Part shown: piece after piece, positions 1 through 9,315 of the stretch
Layout: each line of letters opens with the position of its first letter
How positions within the stretch are numbered: position 1 is the stretch's first letter
Assembly (NCBI GenBank): GCA_001579985.1
Contig: LRSR01006048.1
Span: 1 to 20,216 of the forward strand
Source of the DNA: Hypsibius dujardini
Lineage: Eukaryota; Tardigrada; Eutardigrada; Parachela; Hypsibiidae
Reading direction: 5' to 3'
Length of the DNA stretch: 20,216 nucleotides
The notes under the pieces: model-generated
The model's database searches: none
What the model was told of the DNA's origin: nothing
Seen by the model: the letters and a program-made list of their open reading frames with translations, nothing else
Program-made: the position numbers and the translations under genes

Positions 1-2623
1 TCCTTATTGAACCACTCCTTCATCATCCGTTCCTTCCGCTGCTTCGTACTCTCCCGTCCCAGCAGCAGCGGATTATCCTCCTCCGCCATCGCTTCATTCC
101 ACTTATCCTCGTCCTCGTCATCCTGCTCCACATCCATGGAGACGTCCTCACCGGCCACCTTCGCCAGACCCTTGGCGCTCTTGATGGCGTCCAGTGCAAA
201 CAGACGATGCTCTCCCTGTTCCTCCTCCTGCAGCAACGCATCGCCCGGGATAACCATTTTGAGGTTCATCTTTGTCGTCAACTGCTGGCGCAGCTTGTTC
301 AGTCGCTTGCGCTTCCGGCGAGCGTCCAGTCGCTCATCCTCCTTGACCTTCTCAATTTGCCTTTGGATGGCGGCATCTTCGTCCTCCTCATCGAGTGGCT
401 TGATTGATACCGCCGGTGTAGAGTCCGCGGCTAATTTTTCTAATGAAAAAAAAGTAAACTTAAAAATGAACACCCTCAACAAGCAATCAGCAATCAATCA
501 GCGACAACTCACTCGAGATAGCTTCCTCGGCAGCCAGGATTTTCTTCCGCCAGTTGATGATTAAGCGTAGCTCCCGCTTCCCAAGCACCTTGATGTCCGC
601 ACAGCACTCTCGAATCTCATCAGTCGTAGCGGAGTTACCCGCGATGCTTTTATCCTCGTCATCGATGATGATCTCATGGCACTGAGATAGGAGCTCCTTC
701 GATTTGTCCTCCGCCGCGTTGATGTAAGACCGTGCTGGCAATTTCTCTTGGAGCAATACTTTTCCGTCGGCATAACCCTCTGAAGATTTCTTCTTCTTCG
801 CAGGGTTCATCAAAAGGTTCAGTTTGGCTGCACCGACAGTCCGTTTCTTTGTGGTGTCTCCCTGTTGGATGGGGCGACATCAGTGAAGAATAAGTCAGTT
901 GCGGAGAGAGAGACAGGCAATGAGTCCGGCAGACCCATACAGACACAAAAAGACAAACAGACAGACAAACAGACAGACTGAAACAGATACTTAACAAGTT
1001 TAGACCAATAAGTAAACATGTTTTGGTATTGGAAATGCAAAGTCCAGCGAAGTGCCGGCCCAGCCCAGTAACACCAACTCTTTCTTCGAATAGCCAAGAT
1101 TTGCCAACCATTTCGATAATGAAAGGCACAATTATGGAGGCAATTCGTACCACAGACACAGAGAGTCGGACAAACAGACAAGCGAAAGGGAGACTAACCT
1201 CATCTTCATCTTCCACGTCGACCTCCTCAAAAACATGCTTGGGATCCAGAAGCTTCGGATCAATTTTATCCGGTCCCAAGTAGCCGGAACAAACGACGAA
1301 AATCTCAGCAGATTCATTTCGGGAAGCCGGCGGCTTGGTAGCGACCACTTTCCGGAAGAACTGCTGGAACACCCACAAGAGCGCGTGGTAGTCGCGAGAG
1401 CGGAATATTTTGGTGATGAACCAGCCGTTCTTGGCGAGAAAGTCCGTGGCGAGTTTGAAGGCCGATAGAGTGAGGCGAGCCTGGGTGAAGGCGTCGTGGA
1501 GCCAATTCTTTCCGACGTTGGGTGCTCCGTCGTGCAGGACGACATCGGCCTTCCATGTCTTCAACTCATGTCGAATTTTCTGTAAAATTGGAATTGAATG
1601 AGATAGAATGAAGCTTTTAACTCATTCAACTGCGCAGGCTTTATTCTTCGAATAATCAGGGCAAGAAAAAAGCCCATATTAAGTCAATACATCAATCAAT
1701 CAAAGAAACCATAAATGAATTCAACGCAAATTTCCAACTTCACTCACTATTCCAACAGCATCTGCAAAGGGCATCTGCGAACGATTCATATGCGAATTGA
1801 ATATAAAAATGAATTATATGAATCAAATCAAATTCGAAGATTGCACGTTTTTGTTTTGATACTTTACAGGGACGTAAAACATTATCAATCAATCCTCAAT
1901 CAACGCTGCACTGAACTCAAATTTCAATATAACCAATAGGCTAGCAACTAAATCTTTTCATAAAGTTAACCAATATATAAAAAACGACACATAAATTTCC
2001 ATTCGGTTGTTAAAACTAAAACCGATTTTACTTAAAACAAAAATCGTTGACAAAATATAACTACAACGCGTCAATCAACCGATCAATCAATCCCACGTGG
2101 CAGCAATGTACTCTTTTGACAAATTATTCAAGTCAACTCATCAATCAACCGCTGACGCACATTACAAACACAAAGCAAGTAACCGCAAATATTGTCACCC
2201 CGAAAATGCACCCCGTAGACGTCCCTTACCGAGCGGCACGAGTCTGTCGTAATATCCTCCTGCAGTGTAATCACATTCGGTACGGATTTGATCGGCACCA
2301 AGTCGATGCCTACAAAGTAAATGCCATTCAAAAGACAGCGACCTCAATATGTCGCAACCAGGCCGTCGAGGTCGACGTGAAAAAAACCATCTCTACCACT
2401 TACCGAGGATGATACTCGACACGGGCATAAACTGCTTGGCTACCTGCAGCCATCCTCCGGGCGCCGCACAAAGATCGATGAGGACGCGAGAGCGCTGGAG
2501 GAACTCGTGGGTCCGGTTGAGCTGGATCAACTTGAAAGCAGCACGCGAACGATAGCCGGACTCCTTGGCTAAATGGTAAAACTTATCCTTGCGCGCCTTT
2601 CCGACCTTTCCCTTCTTACCCAT
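1..2623 (-). CDS. FTSJ3: FTSJ3/Spb1-type pre-rRNA 2'-O-ribose methyltransferase, N-terminal part, 5 exons (partial)
   Basis: Exons in transcript order are 2623-2404, 2309-2230, 1579-1199, 861-513 and 439-1 (continuing off the left edge). All introns are GT-AG and phases agree (1, 0, 0, 1). The start is the ATG at 2623, giving the family N-terminus [20 protein letters not shown]. Exons 1-3 code for an FtsJ/RrmJ SAM-dependent methyltransferase domain. The SAM loop DLCAAPGGW is at residues 50-58, and the K-D-K-E catalytic tetrad can be placed at K31, D117, K157 and E192. Exon 4 carries the Spb1 linker (SSEGYADG, then [19 protein letters not shown]). Exon 5 is charged, with acidic and Lys/Arg-rich stretches. 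The visible 489 codons compare with about 840 residues in the family, so the Spb1 C-terminal domain lies outside. Known members act in the nucleolus, methylating large-subunit rRNA precursor and supporting 60S maturation. Nothing looks broken. Confidence 0.96.
940..980. repeat. Short degenerate ACAGACAA array in FTSJ3 intron 3
   Basis: A run of ACAGACA/AGACAAAC units lies inside the 337-bp intron between FTSJ3 exons 3 and 4. It is the smallest of the arrays of this type in the window. Confidence 0.6.
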
Positions 2624-4442
2624 GACTGATCAGTCGGTGGGAATGCGAGACAAAAATAATTGGAGGAAGCGGAGGAAGAATAACTTGTGCGTACTAGTAC
2701 GAGTACTTTTGTGTGAATACGCAAAATGGAACGTCTCAAAGGGAACAGCTGTTTTTCAAGTGACTGTTCCTTTTAACGCTTTTGTTCAAGTTAGCAATAA
2801 CCGAACGGCCAATTGGCGAATGCGCGCTCCGTTTTCAGCGCTTTAAGTCCGCAGTTAGATGTCGCATTGATCAACATCAACACCCTGTCTGTTGGTGGCA
2901 GCACCTTGCTCGAGCGCATTAATTTTCTGCTGGCAATTACGCATTTACATTCCCGTTTTGTGGACGTATCGAACGATCGATGTAGCAAACCACGTAAAGC
3001 TCGAGAACACATAATCGAGTTTCTCCGGGATGCTTGTGTTCGAGCTCCTCTATACTATATCTATTGGTTCATTCCGTCCCGTCCCGTGCCACTTTATTTA
3101 TGTACTGTACGGGGATTTTTTGTGTACTTTTCGAATGATCGCAAAGAGCGCTATCTGTATTCCCCTTCTACACACGCGGCAAAAACCTTAGATTAACCGA
3201 ATTAAGTCATTTAGCTCGTGGAATGCATGGCTCATGCACAAACCGAGGTGAAAGGCTTGACTCGATTAGTGCACGCTTTTTGCCATGTGTGTATGACCAA
3301 TATTACCGTAGGTAAGGTATAGTTCGCCGGGTATTCTGCAATCTACTGAACTGTCAACGTTCTCGCAGCTTGGTTATTATCATTGTGAGCCAATTGCTGA
3401 CAACAAATAAACGACAACAAGTGACGGACTTACGTCGAGCGCCACCTGTAAACCTTATGTCATGGCGGTAAGCAGACAACGTACCCTTTCAGCGAGCAAT
3501 CACGATACATGTAGTTATTAGATAGACAGTTAGCGGCAGAGTTCTAGCGTCGCATTTTGCATGTGTTTACATTACACATGAACTGCTACCGTAAAATTAG
3601 ACATTTTCCTTAAACAATAAATGATGTCTTTTCACAACTGCACAATTTCTGTAGCATCACTAAGTTAGCCTGTATACATACAACAACTACCGGTAGACAT
3701 ACAGTTACCGGTACATCTATATACGGTACAGTACAGGTATATTCAGTACGTGGTAGGTGCTTACCACTGGTGGGTCCTTAATACATGTTATTATATACCT
3801 CCCTTTCAGTCTTTTTGGCCTGTGACCTCCCACTGCCCCGGATCGGGATCGTGAATACGTCCCTCGACTTCATGAAGGGCGGAGGTAGCACGCGTAGTTC
3901 CATCATCCGGCCGGATCTTGCCTGCCTGCTAATTAAATGTCGGGTCTTTTTCGTTTGATAGGACCTGCATCGTATAGGTCGCGCAGACATGGGATCTGCC
4001 GCAAAAATGGCGTTAAATCATTATAATTACGTGTCGGAAATTTCCGTATGCTTGGCAAATTCTCCCTCTCGGCCCTTGTGTGAGGCAAATTATTCTCTTA
4101 TCGTTCCATAGTGAAAGCTTTTTCAGGCATAAAATTGCTTCCAGGACGTCGAGGATTGACCCGTCACTACACTTGAGTCTCTGTGCAGAGATTCATGCCC
4201 TATTAGTCAGGGTTCATCTACGTATGGCAAGCATACTTACGATTATACTACCTGCATGTCCGTTAATCTGTGCCGATCTGAATCCTTAACTAAGATTAAT
4301 ATATATTTTCCTATGCACACAATGAAGTTGAAATAAACCAGGGTTTGGCCGTCGACACTCGGCCGGGTTCGTCATTCTGTCTGCGCCGGATGTTTTTCGC
4401 TCTCATTTTGCTTGACTGTATTTGGGGAGCTCGAAGTTAGGA
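2624..4442. other. Intergenic region between divergent FTSJ3 and receptor genes; no gene recognised
   Basis: This 1.8 kb separates the two start codons, so it must hold both promoters. I saw no convincing TATA box, RNA gene or conserved reading frame. An open frame at 2813-3196 (127 codons) and a minus frame at 3778-3990 resemble no family I know. Around 3690-3750 there are several short ACCGGT/GGTACAG palindromic pieces. Around 4110-4152 there is similarity to sequence at 7360-7405 (separate entry). Confidence 0.6.
4110..4152 (+). repeat. Upstream segment shared with 7360-7405
   Basis: AAAGCTTTTTCAGG followed about 20 bases later by CCAGGACGTC is found here and, with similar spacing, at 7360-7405. 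A CCCTCTC motif lies roughly 60 bases upstream in both places. This copy lies about 300 bp upstream of the intact receptor start and the other lies upstream of the receptor pseudogene. That suggests the tandem duplication took in 5' flanking DNA. The match is short, so a dispersed repeat is also possible. Confidence 0.45.
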
Positions 4443-5997
4443 ATGCCGGATAATACCATCATACCATTGAACAATAGTAGTACCATCGTACCGCCCGGTA
4501 ATCTAACTTTCACCAATTCCACAGCCGTTGAACCACCTTGGGTGGTTTACAAAAACGCCCAGCTAATCTGGTACGTGTTTTGAAGGAGCGATGTAGTGGT
4601 TCTCTGTGTGGTCGAATAGTTGTCGCTTTTTTCGTCCTAGGTATGTGGTTTCAATGATCATCAGCGCAGCGAGTGCCACCGCCAATTTGCTTCTCGTTTT
4701 GGTGGTGGCGACTAACCGTTTTCTGCGCACGAGCTCAGGGCTCCTCATTGGTCACTTGGCGGCCATGGAGTGCCTTATCACCACGTTGGGAATGCCGATT
4801 CACATGACTGTCACTTTCATAAAGCAGTATAACCTATCACCAGATGGATGCGCTGGGACCCAATTTTTTTTAGCAGTGACCTACACCGTCTCGGACTGGA
4901 CCCTTCTTTTTCTGGCGCTTAATCGATTTGTGATCATATTTTTCCCTCATGCGCATAGAACTCTATCTTCAAAAAAGGTACAGCCCTACATGCCTCACCG
5001 CTTGCCTGCTTGTATGTCTGTCTGCCTGCCTGTCTACCCGGCTGCCTGTGTGCCTGTGTGCCTGTCTGTGTGTCTGCCTGTGTGCCTGCCAGTTTATCGA
5101 TCTGTCTGTCTGCCTTTCTGCCTGTCTGTCTGCCAGTTTATCGATCTGTCTGCCCGTCTGCCTGCCTGCCTTCTAGGCTCAGTAACAGTTACATTTCCAG
5201 GCACTGGCAACTGGAATCACAATGATCTGGACCTTGGCCATCTGCCTCAACACGCCCTTCACTTTCGACGTTTCTAACCGCTTCATGCTAGCCCCGCCGT
5301 GGTACAGCTGCGTCCTAGCTCCCCCGCTGAACGACGGATACGATTTCCGTGTATTACACTTGATGACGGCGGTTTACTTACCCCTCGCTATTGTCGGGTC
5401 GCTGTACCTGGCAATAGTCATCCAATCAGCGATCCTGTTTGCAGCCAAGCGCATAGCTCCAGTACCAGACGGACGAACCGTCCCTAGTGGTGGCAAGAAT
5501 GAGGAGGAACAGACTCGTGCGGCACAGGCGAAGAAGATCAAGCAAAAACAACGGTTGGTGGTGATTAGGGTCCTGTTTGCATCCTGGGCGGTCTACTGCA
5601 TGTGTTATTTCTCAAACACCATAATTGCGAATTTCAATCCGACTCTGATCTCGAGGAGCCCGGTGCTGCAGCTGTGGACTCGAACAGCCTATGTGGTTGG
5701 CTACATCATCCATCCGGTACGACCTCAAAACTATACACCAATTACACTGTAGTAATAAAAAATAACATATTAAATTGCATAAGTAGTAGCTACATATTTT
5801 ATTTTATATTAATTACACAAGTCATTACAGATTTTATTCCATAACATTAGTAAGTACATAAGTAATTACAATACGTAATTAAGTACAGTATTCGACCATC
5901 CATAAAGATAATGTGTTTGCAGCTGTTCCTGTTCTGCTTCAGTCGGGGCCATCTGCATGGCCTGAAAGCTCTCTTACGGCGCTGTCGACGTCAATGA
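4443..5997 (+). CDS. Rhodopsin-like (class A) G-protein-coupled receptor, orphan, complete, 4 exons
   Basis: Exons are 4443-4570, 4641-4977, 5201-5716 and 5923-5997 (stop TGA 5995-5997), giving 351 residues. The introns are GT-AG with phases 2, 0 and 0. The first 40 residues form an extracellular tail with sequons at N10, N11, N20 and N25. Seven hydrophobic segments follow, at about 44-68, 76-102, 115-144, 156-177, 207-237, 261-287 and 303-333. N58 fits the conserved TM1 Asn, W165 and P174 the TM4 pair, and C113 with C192 the usual extracellular disulfide. Two signature motifs are altered: DRY reads NRF (137-139), and NPxxY reads HPLFLF at the exon 3/4 junction. TM6 has FASW but lacks the usual proline. 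The ligand is unknown. NRY-type TM3 motifs occur in melatonin receptors, but this is not enough for assignment. A broken tandem copy lies 2 kb downstream. Confidence 0.88.
5000..5174. repeat. Degenerate CTGT/CTGC array in receptor intron 2
   Basis: Imperfect units of TGTCTGCC, CTGTCTG and GCCTGCCT fill most of the 223-bp intron 4978-5200. The pseudogene copy carries a longer, purer CTGT array at the same intron position, so the array predates the duplication. Cys/Leu/Ser-rich reading frames across it are artefacts of the repeat. Confidence 0.85.
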
Positions 5998-6394
5998 GCA
6001 CGCGACTCCAAACCAATTTACGGGTATCTGCGCTCCGAACTTTCTGTAGTGGATTTTAATATATTATGCTAATTTTATTTCCCTTTTTTCTCGCCACACA
6101 GAATTGCATTTAGACTGCTACCACACGATTGTAGACTGTATTCAGATAGGCTTTATCTGCAAAAAGCATTTTTTGCAGGTTTTCGGAGAAAAGTTTTGAA
6201 AAACGAGTTGAGCACTGATAATTGAACCCTGTTCAAATAGACTACGGTGTACAGTAATAGCACAAGGCATTTTCGATTGGAATAATAAGGAAAACCGTGG
6301 TGTTAGTTGATTGCAACAGTGCATTGCACTCAAATAGTTAACCTTTTGATTAGTTAACCCTCTCGCCCTCGGTTTCGCTTGTGCAGTTATAGAG

Positions 6395-7200
6395 CCACCC
6401 CGACTTCCGGCACCAACTTTCGGAGCAGACTCTTGGAACTTCGAAACCTTCGTACCTACGAGCTCAGTCGTTGTTCGATCGGTCGCATGATGTATTACAC
6501 AGGAAGATGTAATAGAATGACTCCTTATTTAATGATAACATCGCCCTTTTCAAAGGGCATTCCCGGAAGTCAGTTGGGCTAGAATTTTGGCAACCGCAGA
6601 ACACGCGATCCACAGGTGACGGTCAGCCCGGTCCAAATGGGAGGCGATATATTTGAGGTGGGAGTTGCGAGAGATTTGTCGTTGTCACTCCAAGTGATGA
6701 ACGGCAAGATCGGTCGTTGAACGAGCAATCCAAAGGTACGACTCATCGGTCAAGGAAGTGAACGGACGATCAGTCCGAGAGGTGGGCAGTCAGTTCGAGA
6801 GGTGGATGGTCAGTCCGTTAGGGTGGAGGATGGTCTAGACGGTGAACCGTGGACGGTGAACGGTCAGCCTGAGAGGTGGATGGTCAGTCCGTTAGGTGAA
6901 CCGACTGTCCGGAAGGTGGACGGTCAATATCGAGGGTTAACGGTCGGTTGCATGAGCTACTTGAATTGACGGGAGGTCCACGGTCCCAGGCGACCGTTCA
7001 CATCCTGCCCGACCGTTCTCACACATGGACGGATCGTTCTCAATCATGACCAATGCTCCCATGGATTGACTAACCATCCGCCAGCCTGAGCGTCCCTATT
7101 CCAGAACTGATCAACTGCCTCGGTACTGCGTCTGTCACCTTAACCATTAATAATACACATACCGGGAAACCGGAACTCACCACACACGTTGTTCCTCGAT
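6395..7200 (-). mobile_element. Possible degenerate LTR-retrotransposon remnant (LTR plus primer-binding site)
   Basis: On the minus strand TGGTGCCGGAAGTCGGGG (about 6395-6412) resembles the TGGTGCC-type tRNA primer-binding sites of BEL/Pao and Ty3 elements. About 100-150 bases upstream on that strand there is a TAAATAAGGAGTC stretch such as occurs near LTR polyadenylation sites. No gag or pol reading frame is present and no second LTR was found. This could be a solo or decayed LTR, or a coincidence. Confidence 0.25.
6615..6960. repeat. Degenerate minisatellite with GGTGGACGGTCAGTCCG-like unit
   Basis: Roughly 20-bp imperfect units recur many times, for example GAGAGGTGGATGGTCAGTCCGT at about 6796 and again at about 6870, with variants CGATCAGTCCG, GGTGAACGGTCAGCC and GGTGGACGGTCAAT. 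At 6980-7030 the complementary form (GACCGTTC) appears several times, so the two parts could pair as an imperfect hairpin. Confidence 0.65.
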
Positions 7201-7359
7201 CCGACCGAATCTCTCCCACCGCGTAAATGCCTTTACAAGCTTGACGGCTTGCACAACTGAACTCACTCTCATGAAAGGGTACTAAAATTGCGTGTCTGTT
7301 ACATCATTGTAGCGGGAAAAGTTTTCCCTCTCCCATGAAGAATCAGTTGTCTTTTTTCA

Positions 7360-7405
7360 TGCAAAAGCTTTTTCAGGTCCTCCTCGTAAAAGTGCCAGGA
7401 CGTCA
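7360..7405 (+). repeat. Upstream segment shared with 4110-4152
   Basis: This is the second copy of the AAGCTTTTTCAGG ... CCAGGACGTC segment, about 480 bases before the first recognisable receptor pseudogene exon. In the intact gene the matching distance is about 745 bases. The difference of some 250-270 bases is roughly what loss of exon 1 and the first half of exon 2 would need. Confidence 0.4.
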
Positions 7406-7879
7406 TCAATTTACCGCCTTTCGTACTCACATCTGCTTGCCATATTTATTAAATGCCTCCAAATGCATGGCTTGAAGTATTTCTCATTACTATTGCTATA
7501 TTGCTATTACTATTATTACATTACTACATTACCATATGCTAATCTGAAAGTATTAAAAATGGAAAGCCCACTTTGATGGCTATCCGAATCACGTTTAAAA
7601 TCAAGATTCAGATTGTCCTATCAGAAGTTGTTTCGGAAAACCCAAGAACCAACACCGTTATAGTTTGTCCCATGGACCGTATTTTAGATTTCCCTCAACT
7701 TTAAAGCGAATCTAAAAAACCAAAACAGCAAACTATAGATCTATGTCAGATCTATGTACAGGAAAAAAATCAGAAATATTCAATCAATACCACCACTAAA
7801 TTGAGGGAGATTTATCAAAACCCATCTTTTAAAAACATTTAAAATTTTTTAATGTAGTGCCAAAAGTTCTACCGCACCG

Positions 7880-8043
7880 GTTTACCGTCTCCGACTGGAC
7901 TCTTCTTTTCCTGGCTATCAACGGATTTGTAGCCGTGTTTTTTTCCTCATTCATATGGTATGAAAACTCTATCTTCAAAGAAGACAGACATATGATGGTA
8001 GCCTTGTCTGTCCATCTGTCCGTCTGTCTATCTGTCGTCTGAC

Positions 8044-8082
<39 letters not shown>

Positions 8083-8084
8083 TG

Positions 8085-8137
<53 letters not shown>

Positions 8138-8853
8138 CCTGTAAGTCTGCCTGCCTTCTACGCTCAGTAACAGTTATATTTCAAGATACTGGCAACTGGA
8201 ATCGCAATGATCTGGACTCCCGCCATCTGCCTCAACACACCGTTCATCTTCGGCGTCTCTAACTGCTTCATGCTGGCATTGCCGTGGTATAGCTGTGTCC
8301 TAGGTCCCCCGCTGAAGGGCGAGTACGATTTCCGTGTGCTACACCTAACGACCGCGGTCTACGTACCCTTGGGTATCGTCGGGTTCCTCTACCTGGCAAT
8401 GGTAATTCAGTCCGCGGTCCTGTTTGCGGCAAAACGCATAACTCGACAAGGAACAGCTGAGCCGGCTAGGAAGTCGAGCGAGGCTCAGACCCGGGTGATA
8501 GATGAAAAGCGAATCCAGCTTAAACAACGGGTGGTGATGGTCAGGGTACTCTGCGCATCATGGGCCGTATACTGCTTGTTTTACTTTGCCAAAACCATAA
8601 TTGCCAACTTCAATCCGACCCTTATCTCAAGGAGCCCGGTGCTACAGCTGTGAACTCGAATGGCCTATGTGGTCGGGTACATCATCCATCCGGTAAGAAA
8701 ATCAATTGACCATGCATATTGTAGTGGCGTGTTATTAAAATTTATTAACTAGGAGAATTAATTATAACGATAATGCGTTTGTAGTTGTTCCTGTTCAGCT
8801 TCAGCCGCGATCATCACAACGGTCAGAAAGGTCTGTTTCGTCGCTGGCGATGA
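7880..8853 (+). pseudogene. 5'-truncated tandem copy of the 4443-5997 receptor gene
   Basis: The copy starts inside exon 2 at the TM3 segment (VSDWTLLFLA, 7888-7917) and keeps the end of exon 2, the array-bearing intron, exon 3 (8186-8692) and exon 4 (8785-8853, ending TGA). Exon 1, TM1 and TM2 are missing. Further lesions: the exon 2 donor GTACAG has become ACAGAC, NRF reads NGF, and the TGG Trp codon at the start of TM7 is TGA (8651-8653). Otherwise exon 3 stays in frame over 507 bases against 516 in the parent, three codons shorter in intracellular loop 3. The exon 3 donor (CCG|GTAAGA) and the exon 4 acceptor are intact. The copy is therefore probably young. It cannot code for a seven-helix receptor as it stands. 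Confidence 0.9.
8005..8153. repeat. (CTGT)n array in pseudogene intron
   Basis: Long, nearly perfect CTGT tetranucleotide runs (8040-8130 nearly uninterrupted) occupy the intron equivalent to the intact receptor's intron 2. They are purer than in the parent, which fits replication slippage after the duplication. Confidence 0.93.
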
Positions 8854-9315
8854 TGCCATGATCCGCATGGTCCAATACTCGTTTCTACTGTGAAGTAGTA
8901 TTACTTTGGTTTGGTTAACTCTTCATCGTTTATTTACCTCTTTTGTTCTTTATTATTTTTAGCCAGTAATGTTTCACTAGAGGGTTTTTATCGGTACTGT
9001 TATCTTTAGCTCTACTATACTTGTGACGGAATACGGTACTGGAATATCTGTTTCTCTTTTAGCCAGATTGTTTATTGGAATGCCTGACTGTATATCTGTG
9101 TCTGCCTGTAAGTTAAGACTGAAGACCCCTTCGACGCAAAGGGACTGTTGAAGTGGTCCATTACAGGACGCATCCCTCAAGTCACTGTTCTGAACTCGGT
9201 CCCCACAACAGGCACCCCTGAGAGACTAATGATGCGAACAATTGTTTTTTGTTATTGCCGTAGTTTTTCGGACTGGAAAAAATCCGTAAATTCACACGTC
9301 ATTATTTATCACGAC
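8854..9315. other. Short convergent intergenic stretch / alpha2-delta 3' UTR
   Basis: This lies between the pseudogene stop (plus strand) and the alpha2-delta stop (minus strand). It probably holds the 3' untranslated region of the alpha2-delta gene. No gene is seen on the plus strand. Confidence 0.6.
9071..9076 (-). terminator. Candidate polyadenylation signal AATAAA for alpha2-delta
   Basis: AATAAA on the minus strand lies about 240 bases after the alpha2-delta stop codon (9318-9316). It is the first perfect hexamer I found downstream. An ATAAAT variant lies nearer, at about 9303-9309. Confidence 0.35.

Larger units (their letters stand above)
5998..7879. other. Intergenic region between receptor gene and its pseudogene
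   Basis: No coding gene is recognised. It contains the receptor 3' flank, an LTR-like stretch with a possible primer-binding site (about 6395-7200), a degenerate minisatellite (about 6615-6960), the segment shared with the receptor 5' flank (7360-7405), and AT-rich sequence up to the pseudogene. No perfect AATAAA was found just after the receptor stop. Confidence 0.6.

Noticed and set aside
7-564. Plus-strand 185-codon Ser-rich open frame
   Set aside because: It is antisense to FTSJ3 exons 5 and 4, whose minus-strand frame matches the family; the Ser-rich plus frame comes from the opposite strand of acidic and Lys/Arg-rich coding sequence.
2813-3196. 127-codon plus-strand open frame between FTSJ3 and the receptor
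   Set aside because: No recognisable domain, an antisense frame of similar quality overlaps it, and no splice or promoter support is visible.
4949-5176. Cys/Leu/Ser-rich frames across the receptor intron
   Set aside because: They are translations of the CTGT/CTGC array; GT-AG sites at 4978 and 5200 remove it and join TM3 to TM4 in frame.
8005-8153. CRISPR-like regular repeat array
   Set aside because: It is an uninterrupted tetranucleotide microsatellite with no spacers, in a eukaryotic intron.
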